This document shows positions 7,559 through 16,213 of a DNA stretch of 64,000 bases, piece by piece (within the stretch, counting starts at the first letter, position 1; each line of letters begins with the position of its first letter). Location of the stretch: assembly GCF_002217655.1 (NCBI RefSeq), contig NZ_NEWK01000002.1:373164-437163 (forward strand), in the 5' to 3' direction. Made by a program: the position numbers and the translations under genes. Below the pieces are notes generated by a model. The model had not been told where the DNA came from. It searched no databases and was given only the letters and a program-made list of their open reading frames with translations. Origin of the DNA: Geobacillus thermocatenulatus. GTDB lineage: Bacteria > Bacillota > Bacilli > Bacillales > Anoxybacillaceae.

Positions 7559-8662
7559 TTGGCATCTGCGGCACAGCAGCTCGTCACCCATTTAGAAGCC
7601 CATTTGCCGAACTTTCTCGCCTATTGGCGGCAACATATGAAAATTGCCGACGATGACAAATACATCGATCATGTCGAACAAAACGGCTTAGCAGTGTTTG
7701 AGCTGGTCAAAGAAGCACTGTTGCGGTCGCTATCTAGCGAGACGGTCGAACGGTTAGCCAACAAAATCGCGAAAGAACGTGCGGAAATGAATGTCGGCAT
7801 CGGAGCTCTCGTCTACAACGTCAACCTTGGGAGGCGGCTCGTCATCAACCACGCGCTCGCCGCTCCGCTGTCGGTCGACGAGCTGTCCCCGCTCATCGAC
7901 CATTTGAACGAGCTGTTTGACCAATTTTTGTTTCATGTCATCACAAAATACAATGAGTTAAAAGAAAAAGAACTGCATGAAAAAAACGCGCTCATTGCCA
8001 GATCACATCAAGACCGGCTGACGCTGCTCGGACAAATGTCATCGAGTTTTGTCCATGAGTTTCGCAATCCGCTTACGGCTATTATTGGTTTTATTCAATT
8101 ATTGAAGTTTGAGCATCCGCATCTTCCTTATTTAGACATTATCGACCATGAGTTGCAGCAGTTGAAATTTCGCATTTCGCAATTTTTGCATGCCTCACGC
8201 AAAGAAATTGTTGAAAGCGAAAAGGAAACGTTTTCACTTCACCAGTTGTTGGAGGAAATTATCGAGTTTTTATACGCCACGATCGTCGACAGCGATGTCG
8301 ACCTTTCGGTGGCGATCGATGAATCCATACATATATTTGCCTATAAAGATCAGCTGCGCCAGGTGCTGGTAAACATTTTGCTCAACTCGATCGAAGCGGT
8401 GAAAGAGAGGGAAAAACCGCGGCGGATCAACATCGCCGCCCGTTGCCAAGACGGAAGCATCATCATCGAAATCGCCAACAACGGTCCGTCCATTCCGGCC
8501 GACATTGTGGAAACGATTTTCGAGCCGTTTTTTACGACAAAAAAACTCGGAACCGGCATCGGCCTGTACATTTGCAAAAAAGTGATTGAAGACCATGGAG
8601 GAGATATCTGCTGTTTATCCGATGAAGACATGACGACGTTTTCCATCCGCCTCCCTGCATAA
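7559..8662 (+). CDS. Soluble sensor histidine kinase, sporulation-kinase type
   Basis: About 367 residues with no membrane segment. The N-terminal 150 residues form a helical sensor region resembling the RsbR-type N-terminal domain (FLAYWRQHM near 25). The H-box SSFVHEFRNPLTAIIGFIQLL (about 163-183) is close to those of the Bacillus KinA-E phosphorelay kinases. The N-box QVLVNILLNSIEAVKER, the G1 box IEIANNGPSIP and the G2 box TGIGLYICKKVIEDHGG follow. No response regulator gene is adjacent, as is usual for Spo0F-feeding kinases. GAGGTGG lies 5 nt before the TTG at 7559; an ATG at 7538 is the alternative start. TATAAT at 7520-7525 is a likely -10. Confidence 0.82.
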   Translation: MASAAQQLVTHLEAHLPNFLAYWRQHMKIADDDKYIDHVEQNGLAVFELVKEALLRSLSSETVERLANKIAKERAEMNVGIGALVYNVNLGRRLVINHALAAPLSVDELSPLIDHLNELFDQFLFHVITKYNELKEKELHEKNALIARSHQDRLTLLGQMSSSFVHEFRNPLTAIIGFIQLLKFEHPHLPYLDIIDHELQQLKFRISQFLHASRKEIVESEKETFSLHQLLEEIIEFLYATIVDSDVDLSVAIDESIHIFAYKDQLRQVLVNILLNSIEAVKEREKPRRINIAARCQDGSIIIEIANNGPSIPADIVETIFEPFFTTKKLGTGIGLYICKKVIEDHGGDICCLSDEDMTTFSIRLPA

Positions 8663-8706
8663 TGAACAGCGGAAATGGGCATGATGGATGAAAAAAGGTG
8701 ATGCCG

Positions 8707-9063
8707 ATGAAACCATTTTGGAAAGGCTGGTTGGAGCAGGCGGCAAGTGCCATCCGCGAATGGCTCGAGCGGGAGATGCATTCGTTCGCCGAGCTCGCTG
8801 CGTTCATCCGCCATCATCCGGATACCGTTCGACAAGAACGCACATGGCTTGGCTTGACGTACCGGTTCTACTCGCTCACGATAAACGGAGTGTCATTGAA
8901 AATGGAAACGAAAGTCGCCCGTGAAGGCAAGGAGCGCATTCTCTTTTTATCGGTCCATGCTCCGCGTACGAAAGCCGCTGTCTACCGCGCCTATGACGAA
9001 GACGGCGATTTGGCGGACATCATCGCCACTCCGCCGCTGTCCCAAAAAACCGCACCGGTTTGA
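8707..9063 (+). CDS. Conserved hypothetical protein, 118 residues
   Basis: Not recognised. It is a mixed alpha/beta protein without membrane segments. The N-terminal half is rich in aromatic and charged residues (FWKGWLEQAASAIREWLERE), and the C-terminal half looks like an all-beta sheet (YRFYSLTINGVSLKMETKVAREG). The start at 8707 is chosen for AAAAAGGTG upstream. It begins 45 bp after the histidine kinase gene and may be co-transcribed with it. The stop lies inside the terminator at 9045-9080. Confidence 0.6.
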   Translation: MKPFWKGWLEQAASAIREWLEREMHSFAELAAFIRHHPDTVRQERTWLGLTYRFYSLTINGVSLKMETKVAREGKERILFLSVHAPRTKAAVYRAYDEDGDLADIIATPPLSQKTAPV

Positions 9064-9080
9064 CCACGGTGCGGTTTTTT
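9045..9080 (+). terminator. Rho-independent terminator
   Basis: AAACCGCACCG, a 9-base loop, CGGTGCGGTTTTTT. The stop codon of the preceding gene is in the loop. Confidence 0.85.
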
Positions 9081-9137
9081 CATCATCATTTCGCGAAAAA
9101 GCCCCGTTTCCGAGCGAAACGAAAGAAGGAAGAAAGG

Positions 9138-9278
9138 TCAACCTTTCATGCCTTGCAGCCATTCTTGGTAGCATTCCGGACAAAGCGCTTCCTCGCGTTC
9201 TTCACCGTTCGTATGGAACGAGACGTAATGCACGTTGTCGTCGCACTCACATTGACAATAGAAGCACGTTTCGCTCAT
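9138..9278 (-). CDS. Small zinc-ribbon-like protein
   Basis: A 46-residue protein, MSETCFYCQCECD..., with two cysteine pairs (CFYC near residue 5 and CPEC near 36), which suggests a small zinc knuckle. The start ATG at 9278 has AAGGAGGGACAG upstream, a strong site. Function unknown. It stands alone between the terminator at 9045-9080 and a small gene on the opposite strand. Confidence 0.6.
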   Translation of the reverse strand: MSETCFYCQCECDDNVHYVSFHTNGEEREEALCPECYQEWLQGMKG

Positions 9279-9338
9279 CGACTGTCCCTCCTTGTCCGTT
9301 AGTGTGGACAATCCGAGGAACGTCATTGCAAGGAAAAT

Positions 9339-9485
9339 ATGATCAACAAAGGATACTACCATCCGACCAACGTTCAAGAGCAGCTGCGCCTGGATTTGCA
9401 AGCAGCGCAGCAAGTGCTGTCTAGATGCAATCAAAACGTTTACCATATCTTGGACAGAAAAGCAGCTTATCGATTTTTCGACTGA
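9339..9485 (+). CDS. Possible small protein, 48 residues
   Basis: An open frame beginning MINKGYYHPTNVQEQLRLDL with AAGGA upstream of the ATG, ending in a TGA at 9483. The middle is predicted helical (QEQLRLDLQAAQQVLSRC). A 9-bp hairpin GACGAGGGC...GCCCTCGTC follows immediately (9482-9512) but has no T-run. No family recognised. Confidence 0.4.
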   Translation: MINKGYYHPTNVQEQLRLDLQAAQQVLSRCNQNVYHILDRKAAYRFFD

Positions 9486-9566
9486 CGAGGGCCAGCCACA
9501 GGCTCGCCCTCGTCATGCCTTGGCGTAGCGGAAGACTGAACAACCATCCGCTTCCTAGACCCATAC

Positions 9567-9728
9567 ATGGGGTTGAAAGCGGTGTTGTTCGGTCTCCCAA
9601 CAGTCGATCAAATGCTCGGCAAAAGCGGCAAATGTGAAAATTTCCAATTGCATCTGTATGCAATCGGTCGGCCGCTGAAGAAGAAAATGGGATTCGCCAT
9701 GGCAAAAGGGGAATCCCATTTTTCATGA
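9567..9728 (+). pseudogene. Coding-like relic sharing a segment with 58598-58653
   Basis: A 53-codon frame without a ribosome binding site that contains VDQMLGKSGKCENFQL. The minus strand at 58598-58653 encodes ADPMLSKSCKCENFKL, and the DNA is also clearly similar. This looks like a fragment of a dispersed gene or element rather than an active gene. Its end forms the terminator at 9684-9724. Confidence 0.35.
9684..9724 (+). terminator. Rho-independent terminator upstream of the subtilase gene
   Basis: AAAATGGGATTC, a 16-base loop, GGAATCCCATTTTT. It would isolate the subtilase gene from upstream transcription. Confidence 0.65.
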
Positions 9729-9773
9729 TTTGTCCGTCAATCGCCCATCCTAACAACAAAGGAGGTGAACAGC

Positions 9774-11135
9774 GTGAAACGCCGATACCGAATATGGGCC
9801 GCGGCCAGCGCGGTTGTTGCTCTACTCGTTGCCGCAGCCGCCTTGGGGCGACCGGCTCTAGAAGAAAACGCCCCGGCTCCACCGCGGCTGAAGCCGTTTG
9901 ACGCCGAGGTCGCACCCACCCATCCAACCGTTGTCGCCTTAGACAGCTTAAGCGCAGGCGAGCAGCTGAAACAGCAGTTGAACAAGCACCCGCGCATTCG
10001 GGAAATCCTCCATAATCGCCGCGGTGACCGAAGCCATTATTTCGCCAATGAGATCGTCGTCCGCTTTCGGGCATTGCCATCGGAAAGCCGTCTTCAACAA
10101 ATAGAGGCAGCCATCGCCGGCCAGCTCATCAAGCAGGTCGACCACGTGTTTGTATTCCGTTCGCGCGGGCAAACGTACGAAGAGATGCGCCGCTATTTCC
10201 GATCCCTTCCGATGGTTAATTATTGCGAACCGCACTACATTTACATGCAAAATGAGTGGAACAAGCCGGCGCTGATCCCGAACGATTCGTTTTACGCCCG
10301 CTACCAGTGGAACTTGCCGGCCATTCATACTGAAGACGGCTGGACGCTGTCGCGCGGCAAGCGGAATGTGCCTGTCGCCATCATTGACAGCGGGATCGAT
10401 TTGACCCATCCCGATTTAATCCGCCGCCTTGGTCCCGGATACAACGTATTGGCCGACGACCGCTCTCCGAATGACGAAAATGGCCATGGCACCCATGTCG
10501 CTGGCATTATCGCCTCACAGCCGAACAACGGCGAAGGAGTCGCCGGCATAACATGGTTCAACCCGATCATGGCCGTCAAAGCATTAAATGCGGACGGCTA
10601 TGGAACGAGCATTGATGTAGCGAAAGGAATCCGCTGGGCGGTCGACCACGGGGCAAAGGTCATCAATTTAAGCCTTGGCAACTACCAACCGTCCTCGGTG
10701 CTTGAGGAGGCGATCCGCTACGCCGACGCCCATGATGTCGTGCTTGTCGCCGCTTCCGGCAACGACAGCACATCGCAGGCGAGCTTCCCAGCCGCTTATC
10801 CAGAAGTGATCAGTGTTGGCGCTGTCAACCCGGATCTTTCCTATGCGCTTTATTCCAACTACGGCGACTATGTGGATGTCGTCGCGCCTGGAACGAACAT
10901 TGCCAGCACGTTTACCGGGCACCGGTACGCCGCCCTTTCCGGCACGTCGATGGCCGCGCCGCACGTCACCGCGCTCGCCGCTTTGATCCGCTCCGTCAAC
11001 CCGCGGCTTTCGAACGATGAAGTGCGCGACATTATTCTCGAAAGCGCTGACGATTTGGGAGAGAGAGGGAAAGATCCGTATTACGGCTATGGGCTGATTA
11101 ACGTCTACCGCGCACTCGAGCTGGCTAAGCGATAA
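9774..11135 (+). CDS. Secreted subtilisin-like serine protease (S8 family)
   Basis: 453 residues with an N-terminal signal sequence (basic MKRRYR, then a hydrophobic stretch to about residue 25). A propeptide of about 150 residues contains the inhibitor-I9-like part YFANEIVVRFRALPSESRLQQIEAA. The catalytic domain has Asp205 (AIIDSGIDLTHPD), His238 (NGHGTHVAG), oxyanion Asn330 (AASGND) and Ser392 (SGTSMAAPH). It belongs with the thermophilic extracellular proteases of the thermitase group. GTG at 9774 is chosen because AAGGAGG ends 8 nt upstream. It is monocistronic, with a bidirectional terminator about 180 bp downstream. Confidence 0.93.
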   Translation: MKRRYRIWAAASAVVALLVAAAALGRPALEENAPAPPRLKPFDAEVAPTHPTVVALDSLSAGEQLKQQLNKHPRIREILHNRRGDRSHYFANEIVVRFRALPSESRLQQIEAAIAGQLIKQVDHVFVFRSRGQTYEEMRRYFRSLPMVNYCEPHYIYMQNEWNKPALIPNDSFYARYQWNLPAIHTEDGWTLSRGKRNVPVAIIDSGIDLTHPDLIRRLGPGYNVLADDRSPNDENGHGTHVAGIIASQPNNGEGVAGITWFNPIMAVKALNADGYGTSIDVAKGIRWAVDHGAKVINLSLGNYQPSSVLEEAIRYADAHDVVLVAASGNDSTSQASFPAAYPEVISVGAVNPDLSYALYSNYGDYVDVVAPGTNIASTFTGHRYAALSGTSMAAPHVTALAALIRSVNPRLSNDEVRDIILESADDLGERGKDPYYGYGLINVYRALELAKR

Positions 11136-11312
11136 CCGATGCTCCTTCCGCCGATGGCATTGAGGAACTCGTCGCTGGAAACGGTCAAACGAACAAAATT
11201 CTCACCTCCTATATGAACGATGCTAAAACTTCCCAGAGCATAAAGCAGCAAACAGCCGGAAACGGCGCCTTCGATGCCGCATTCCCATAGAGGAGCGCCT
11301 ATCTGCTGAAAC

Positions 11313-11353
11313 GAAAAACGATGGGGATTCGGGCTATACCCCCATCGTTTTTT
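11313..11353. terminator. Bidirectional terminator between the subtilase and yitT-type genes
   Basis: AAAACGATGGGG, a loop, CCCCCATCGTTTTTT. The stop codon of the minus-strand gene lies in the loop. Confidence 0.75.
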
Positions 11354-11909
11354 CGCGCGTCAACATCGTCGTCACCGCCCCGACGACCGTGACAACGACA
11401 AGCGAGTGGACAAACGGCACTGAGTCGATGATCATGCTCCCAGCTGAAATAATGCAGGCGTCAATGACAAAAATGATGATCCCGACGTTCCAGTTCGTCC
11501 ATCTAGCGATAAACTGGGCGAGCAGGTCTGTTCCGCCCGTGCTCGTCTCCTCGCGCAGCATCAAGCCGATGCCCGCACCGACGAGCATCCCGCCGATGAC
11601 CGCGCTTGGAAGCGGATCCAACACCACCACGCCGCGCAAAACGGACAATACGTCAATCATCCATGAGGAAAATAAAAGTCCGTGCAAGCTGTTGTAAAAA
11701 AACGGGCGGTAGTAAAACCATGCGGCTGCATAAAGCGGAACGCTTAAGACGATCATCGTCAACCCAGCATGAACGTGCCACACGTATTTGGCGATCAGCC
11801 CGAGCCCGATCATCCCCCCATCAAGCAAATGGTGAGGGACTAAAAAGACGTTGATGCCAACGCCAAGAAGCAGACTGCCGACCATCACCGCCGCCATTTT
11901 TTTGATCAT
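11334..11909 (-). CDS. YitT family membrane protein (short form)
   Basis: 191 residues with about five hydrophobic segments. LLGVGINVFLVPHHLLDGGMIGLG near the N-terminus and GGMLVGAGIGLMLREETSTGGTDLLAQF (about 107-134) are the repeated signature of YitT/DUF161 proteins. The family's usual C-terminal DUF2179 domain is missing, so the protein is shorter than the typical 280 residues. Function unknown. GGAGGGG lies upstream; a GTG one codon earlier at 11912 is an alternative start. Confidence 0.8.
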   Translation of the reverse strand: MIKKMAAVMVGSLLLGVGINVFLVPHHLLDGGMIGLGLIAKYVWHVHAGLTMIVLSVPLYAAAWFYYRPFFYNSLHGLLFSSWMIDVLSVLRGVVVLDPLPSAVIGGMLVGAGIGLMLREETSTGGTDLLAQFIARWTNWNVGIIIFVIDACIISAGSMIIDSVPFVHSLVVVTVVGAVTTMLTREKTMGV

Positions 11910-12042
11910 CACGAAACCCCTCCGCCACGGCTTATCTCAACGAGCCAACATGCCTCCATATATATGTATATGGCGCCCCTTGACAGGGCTTGTCTCTTTT
12001 TTGCCGCATCGCGGAGGAAATGGCTAGTCACGGACGAAATAC

Positions 12043-12084
12043 AAAAATAAGAGGCCAGGCCTCTATGCCCAACCTCTTATTTTT
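12043..12084. terminator. Terminator at the tatA 3' end
   Basis: AAAATAAGAGG and CCTCTTATTTTT flank an 18-base loop. It overlaps the stop codon of tatA and has T-runs in both directions. Confidence 0.65.
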
Positions 12085-12247
12085 GCGCTTTTGTCGTCTC
12101 GTCATCGTCGATGATGCCTTTTGTCGCATTCTTAAATTCGCGCAGCGTTTTCCCGGCCGCTTGTCCTAACTCCGGCAGCTTTTTCGGTCCGAAAATGAGC
12201 AATGCGAAAAAGACGATGAGCGCAATTTCTCCAAACCCAATGTTCAT
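12077..12247 (-). CDS. tatA: Twin-arginine translocase subunit TatA
   Basis: 56 residues: an N-terminal membrane helix (FGEIALIVFFALLIFGPKKLPELG), then the hinge and amphipathic helix (QAAGKTLREFKNATKGI) and an acidic tail. TatA forms the pore-like oligomer for export of folded twin-arginine substrates together with TatC, which is not in the window. The ATG at 12247 gives the standard N-terminus and has TTGGAGTG upstream; an in-frame TTG 21 bp earlier is less likely. Confidence 0.9.
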   Translation of the reverse strand: MNIGFGEIALIVFFALLIFGPKKLPELGQAAGKTLREFKNATKGIIDDDETTKAQK

Positions 12248-12355
12248 GTTGGTCACTCCAATGTTCAAGCGTCGTTTCTTGAATCATTATACCATAGAAG
12301 AACGGACGGTGTCATCGTCTTTCCCTTGACAAAACGGCGACAATTCGCACATCTC

Positions 12356-12535
12356 TCATTGTTCCTCAAGCAGTCGCACCGGTACGTCTTGTTCGTGTTC
12401 CGGCTCATCGGTGAAATAAACGCGAGCCATTTCGCGCTCATCATCGACGTGCTGAATCACCACTTGTTTCCCTTTATACATCACCGGAACGATCTCCCCG
12501 GCTTCAGCCATTCGCTTCGCCCGCAACAGTTCCAT
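12356..12535 (-). CDS. sspH: H-type small acid-soluble spore protein
   Basis: A 59-residue protein matching the SspH family: [14 protein letters not shown] at the start, then [16 protein letters not shown] with the family's conserved VxIQHVDE core (about 19-33), and VPVRLLEE at the end. SspH is a minor spore protein of the forespore in Bacillus, normally made under sigma-G. AAAGGAGGGAAG precedes the ATG. The stop codon of the upstream 53-residue gene abuts this ATG (TAAATG), so the two are translationally coupled. No confident sigma-G promoter was identified upstream. Confidence 0.85.
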   Translation of the reverse strand: MELLRAKRMAEAGEIVPVMYKGKQVVIQHVDDEREMARVYFTDEPEHEQDVPVRLLEEQ

Positions 12536-12697
12536 TTACTTCCCTCCTTTCGCACTGTCCTCCGCCTGCGCCCGCAAGCTTTTCCAAAACAACTCGTCGC
12601 TGCAGACGATCTCATGAAGCTCGCCTTCGTCTCCTTTGGCGTTGATGATTTCAAGCAGCTTCGTCATATCGCCCATTTCGCGCCGATCGTTTTTCAC
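12536..12697 (-). CDS. Small protein coupled to sspH, 53 residues
   Basis: A hydrophilic helical protein beginning (V)KNDRREMGDMTKLLEII and containing ELHEIVCSDELFWKSLRAQ. No family recognised. The GTG at 12697 has AAAGGTG 8 nt upstream, which is in frame with a TTG at 12721. Its TAA is immediately followed by the sspH start, which suggests expression in the forespore as a possible spore or germination-associated protein; that is inference. Confidence 0.55.
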   Translation of the reverse strand: MKNDRREMGDMTKLLEIINAKGDEGELHEIVCSDELFWKSLRAQAEDSAKGGK

Positions 12698-12828
12698 CGA
12701 ATCATCACCTTTCTTTGTCAAACTGTGGCATGGACAGCCGCTTTCCGGCAGCGGCAGTTTCGGCAGTTGACTCCCCCAAAAAGAAGAAGTATGATTCGAA
12801 TTGGTGTGTACAGAAAGGAGGAAACACT

Positions 12829-13824
12829 ATGAAGGAGCGGGACTATTATTTTGACAACGCGAAATGTGCGCTCATGCTCCTTGTCGTGTTTGGCCACTTT
12901 CTGCGCCCGTACATTGACGGCGTCTTATGGGTGCACAGCTTGTATACGTGGATTTTCTTTTTCCACATGCCGGCGTTCATTTTCATTTCCGGCTATTTCG
13001 CAAAAAAATTCCATGAGCACGGCTACTTGCAAAAAATCACGAAAAAATGGCTCATCCCGTACGTTCTGTTCCAGCTGCTGTATTCGATCTACTATTTCTT
13101 CCTGTATGACAAACAGTCGCTGGAACTTGACTTATTGACCCCGCATTGGAGTTTATGGTTTTTGCTCAGCCTGTTTAGCTGGAACGTGCTGCTGTTATGG
13201 TTCGGCCGGCTGCCAAAGCGGATCGCATTGCCGATGGCGCTTCTTCTCGGCTTGACCGGCGGCATGATGGAAGCGGAAAAATGGCTGAGCTTGTCGCGGA
13301 CGCTCACGTTTTTCCCGTTCTTTTTGCTTGGATTTTTCTTTCAAAAGTCGGCGATCGAGCGCTTGTTTGCCGCCCCAGTGCGCCTCGTTTCGCTATTTGT
13401 GCTTGTTGGCATGTTTTTCGTCATCCATTTCGGTTTTCCGGATTTGCCGCAAGATTGGCTGTACGGCTCGAAATCGTACGATACGCTCGGCGTCTCGGAA
13501 CCAGCCGGCATTGCGAGCCGCCTCGCCATTTATGGGGCGAGCCTGCTCATGATGTTTGGCTTTCTGTCGCTCATCCCGAGCCGTCGCTTCTCCTTTTCCG
13601 TGCTCGGGGCGCGCACGTTTTACATCTATATCTTGCACGGGTTTATTTTAAAATATTTGCACGAAACGCCATTCCCAGACTTTATTATGGATGTGCACGG
13701 CTATCCGCTTCTGCTTGCACTGTCGGTTGCCATGATGCTCATCCTTGGAAGCAAACCGGTCGTCCGACTCGTGCGGCCGCTGTTGGAATGGCAATGGCCG
13801 AACTGGCGGCAGACAACGACCTAG
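12829..13824 (+). CDS. Acyltransferase-3 family membrane protein
   Basis: 331 residues with about ten membrane segments. DYYFDNAKCALMLLVVFGHFLRP at the N-terminus carries the family's conserved histidine, and FFHMPAFIFISGYFAKK (about 44-60) and GARTFYIYILHGFILKYL (about 262-279) are typical of acyltransferase_3 proteins that modify cell-surface glycans. B. subtilis YkrP/YfiQ-type proteins are probable relatives. The acceptor is unknown. AAAGGAGG precedes the ATG at 12829. The gene is followed directly by a strong terminator. Confidence 0.82.
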   Translation: MKERDYYFDNAKCALMLLVVFGHFLRPYIDGVLWVHSLYTWIFFFHMPAFIFISGYFAKKFHEHGYLQKITKKWLIPYVLFQLLYSIYYFFLYDKQSLELDLLTPHWSLWFLLSLFSWNVLLLWFGRLPKRIALPMALLLGLTGGMMEAEKWLSLSRTLTFFPFFLLGFFFQKSAIERLFAAPVRLVSLFVLVGMFFVIHFGFPDLPQDWLYGSKSYDTLGVSEPAGIASRLAIYGASLLMMFGFLSLIPSRRFSFSVLGARTFYIYILHGFILKYLHETPFPDFIMDVHGYPLLLALSVAMMLILGSKPVVRLVRPLLEWQWPNWRQTTT

Positions 13825-13836
13825 CCGTCAAAAAAG

Positions 13837-13869
13837 AAGGTGTCCCGAAAATCAACGGGACACCTTTTT
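13837..13869. terminator. Rho-independent terminator
   Basis: AAGGTGTCCCG, an 8-base loop, CGGGACACCTTTTT. It is a strong copy of the GTGTCCC-type hairpin and lies between the acyltransferase gene and the end of thiE, serving both strands. Confidence 0.85.
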
Positions 13870-13913
13870 CCATTTATGGCGCTTTTCCTACAAGGGGAAA
13901 CCGACTTTTTCAT

Positions 13914-14579
13914 TCAGCGCGTGCGGGCTGCCCGCACCGCTTCCGCTAAGGCGGCGGCCGCCGCCTTTGGCGACGGAGCCGAAGCGATGGCGCTGATGAC
14001 GGATACCCCATCCGCCCCGGCTTCCACAACGGTTTTGGCGTTCACAGCGGTAATGCCGCCAATGGCGACGATTGGAATGGTGATGCCGGCTTCACGCAAG
14101 CGGCGGAGAACATCCGGTCCTTGCGCTTCCTTTGCATCCTCTTTCGAACTGGTCGGGTAAATCGGGCCGACGCCGAGGTAATCGGCGCCCGCCTCAACGG
14201 CCGCCATCGCTTCTTCGACGTTGTGCGCTGAGACGCCCAAAATTTTATCGCCGATTTTTTCCCGCACGCGCCGCGCGTCCTCATCGTCTTTACCGACATG
14301 GACGCCGTCGGCATCAATGGCGAGGGCCAGCTCGACGTCATCGTTGACGATAAACGGCACCCCATAAGCGCGGCAAAGGCGCTGCAGCTGCCGGGCGAGC
14401 GCCTCTTTGTCCGCCCCTTTTAAAGCGCCCGGCCCTTTTTCACGGAATTGAAACAACGTCACACCGCCGTCAAGCGCTTCTTTCAGCACATCGGCGGTCG
14501 GACGTTCGCTGTTTTGGCTTCCCATAATGAAGTAAACAGCCAGCCGCTCCTTCATTTCGCCGCTCGCGATGCGCGCCAT
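13914..14579 (-). CDS. thiE: Thiamine-phosphate synthase
   Basis: 221 residues. It joins the hydroxymethylpyrimidine diphosphate and thiazole phosphate moieties to give thiamine phosphate. LFQFREKG (about 42-49), [24 protein letters not shown] (about 74-97), [11 protein letters not shown] (about 134-144) and [14 protein letters not shown] (about 167-180) are the pyrophosphate- and substrate-binding motifs. The ATG at 14579 has GGAGAGTGAG upstream and begins 5 nt after the thiD stop. It is the last gene of thiM-thiD-thiE. Confidence 0.95.
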   Translation of the reverse strand: MARIASGEMKERLAVYFIMGSQNSERPTADVLKEALDGGVTLFQFREKGPGALKGADKEALARQLQRLCRAYGVPFIVNDDVELALAIDADGVHVGKDDEDARRVREKIGDKILGVSAHNVEEAMAAVEAGADYLGVGPIYPTSSKEDAKEAQGPDVLRRLREAGITIPIVAIGGITAVNAKTVVEAGADGVSVISAIASAPSPKAAAAALAEAVRAARTR

Positions 14580-14584
14580 CGTTC

Positions 14585-15385
14585 TCACTCTCCGTATTGG
14601 CGGTACGCCCAATGGTTCGTCGGCCCATGGCCTTGGCCGATGCCGAGCGGGTGGGCAATCGCCGATTGCACAAACGCCTTCGCCGTCGCGACAGCGTCGA
14701 CAGGATGCCGCCCTTTCGCCAGCTCAGCGGCGATCGCCGCGGCAAATGTACACCCCGTTCCGTGCGTATGGCGCGTGTCAATTCGCTTGCTTTTAAAATA
14801 GGAAAATTCGCTGCCGTTATACAGCAAGTCAACGGTTTCTTCGCCATCATCGTCATGGCCGCCTTTCACGACGACATAGCGGGCGCCCATCCGGTGCAGA
14901 CGGCGCGCCGCTTCGCGGCGGTCATCCATCGTGCGGATGACAATGCCCGTCAATGCTTCCGCTTCCGGAATGTTCGGCGTAATGACAAGCGCCAGCGGCA
15001 ACAGTTCTTCTTTCAGCGCCGCCACCGCCTCTTCTTGCAGCAGCGGGGCGCCGCCTTTCGCGATCATCACCGGATCGACGACAAGCCGCTCCCAGCCGTG
15101 TTTTTTCACCTGTTCGGCCACGGTGCGGATGATATCGGCGCTAAAAAGCATGCCGGTTTTCACCGCATCCGCGCCTAAATCGGCGGCCACCGATTCGATC
15201 TGGGCGGCGACGGCTTCCGCCGACAGCGGAAAGACGCCTTGCACGCCAAGTGTATTTTGCGCCGTCACCGCCGTGATCGCTGACATGCCAAAGACGCCGA
15301 GCTCCTGGAACGTTTTGAGATCGGCTTGGATGCCGGCGCCGCCGCCGCTGTCCGACCCGGCAATCGTCAACGCTTTGTACACCAT
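14585..15385 (-). CDS. thiD: Hydroxymethylpyrimidine/phosphomethylpyrimidine kinase
   Basis: A 266-residue ribokinase-fold kinase that phosphorylates HMP and HMP-phosphate for thiamine synthesis. [22 protein letters not shown] (about 5-26) is the substrate-binding N-terminus, KTGML (about 76-80) and DPVMIAKGG (about 104-112) follow, and the anion-hole motif is [12 protein letters not shown] (about 213-224). It is the second gene of the operon, 18 bp after thiM. Confidence 0.95.
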   Translation of the reverse strand: MVYKALTIAGSDSGGGAGIQADLKTFQELGVFGMSAITAVTAQNTLGVQGVFPLSAEAVAAQIESVAADLGADAVKTGMLFSADIIRTVAEQVKKHGWERLVVDPVMIAKGGAPLLQEEAVAALKEELLPLALVITPNIPEAEALTGIVIRTMDDRREAARRLHRMGARYVVVKGGHDDDGEETVDLLYNGSEFSYFKSKRIDTRHTHGTGCTFAAAIAAELAKGRHPVDAVATAKAFVQSAIAHPLGIGQGHGPTNHWAYRQYGE

Positions 15386-15403
15386 CGTGTTTCTCCTCCC
15401 CTT

Positions 15404-16213
15404 TTACCGTTGTTCCACCCGGCCATACCGTTTGACATCATCGACGCTTGTATACGCCAACGCGTCCAAAAACGCCGTCTGGAAGCTGCCCGGTCCGCGC
15501 TCCCCGGCTTTGGCCGCCGCCTGCTCCGCTGCGACGCCGTAATACACAAGAGCGGCCACCGCCGCTGCCGCCGCATCGCGCTCCACGGCCGCAAACGCTC
15601 CGACAACCGATGTCAGCAAGCAGCCCGCTCCGGTCACTTTTGTCAACAACGGATGGCCGTTCTGAATCAGATACGTCCTCTGTCCGTCCGCAACGACGTC
15701 CTCTTTTCCAGTAATCGCGACAACGGCGCCGAGCTGCTCCGCCGCCCGTTTGGCCAATGCCACTCGATCGCCGCTTCCTCCGCCGGCATCGACTCCTTTA
15801 ATCGCCCACGCCTCACCGATCATATGGGCGATCTCCGCCGCATTGCCACGGATCACGGCGAGCTTGACCTGTCCCACGATGCGGCGCGCCGTCTCCGTCC
15901 GGTAACGCGTGGCCCCGGCCCCGACCGGGTCGAAAATGACCGGCACGCCGGCTTCATTGGCCGCCTGGCCGGCGACAAGCATCGCTTCCACCTCTTTGTC
16001 ATTCAACGTCCCAATATTGAGGACAAGCGCTCCAGCGAGCTGCGCCATCTCGCCCACTTCCTCTTTCGCATACGCCATCACCGGCGAAGCGCCGAGCGCA
16101 AGCAGCCCATTTGCCGTAAAATTCGTCACAACGACATTCGTGATATTATGGACGAGCGGATTCTCCTCTCTTACCCGCTCGAGCAGTTCCACCCATTCAT
16201 GCCAATTGGCCAT
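15404..16213 (-). CDS. thiM: Hydroxyethylthiazole kinase
   Basis: A 269-residue salvage kinase that phosphorylates the thiazole alcohol. [33 protein letters not shown] (about 17-49) is the substrate-binding N-terminus, [17 protein letters not shown] (about 92-108) the metal site, and [15 protein letters not shown] (about 191-205) the phosphate-binding loop with the catalytic cysteine/aspartate region. The ATG at 16213 follows AAAGGGGAG. ThiM, ThiD and ThiE together allow thiamine assembly from salvaged precursors. No TPP riboswitch signature was found in the 100-odd bases upstream. Confidence 0.93.
   Translation of the reverse strand: MANWHEWVELLERVREENPLVHNITNVVVTNFTANGLLALGASPVMAYAKEEVGEMAQLAGALVLNIGTLNDKEVEAMLVAGQAANEAGVPVIFDPVGAGATRYRTETARRIVGQVKLAVIRGNAAEIAHMIGEAWAIKGVDAGGGSGDRVALAKRAAEQLGAVVAITGKEDVVADGQRTYLIQNGHPLLTKVTGAGCLLTSVVGAFAAVERDAAAAAVAALVYYGVAAEQAAAKAGERGPGSFQTAFLDALAYTSVDDVKRYGRVEQR

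Noticed and set aside
9421-10080. 219-codon minus-strand frame opposite the start of the subtilase gene
   Set aside because: Antisense to a protease gene with all catalytic residues; biased composition and no ribosome binding site.
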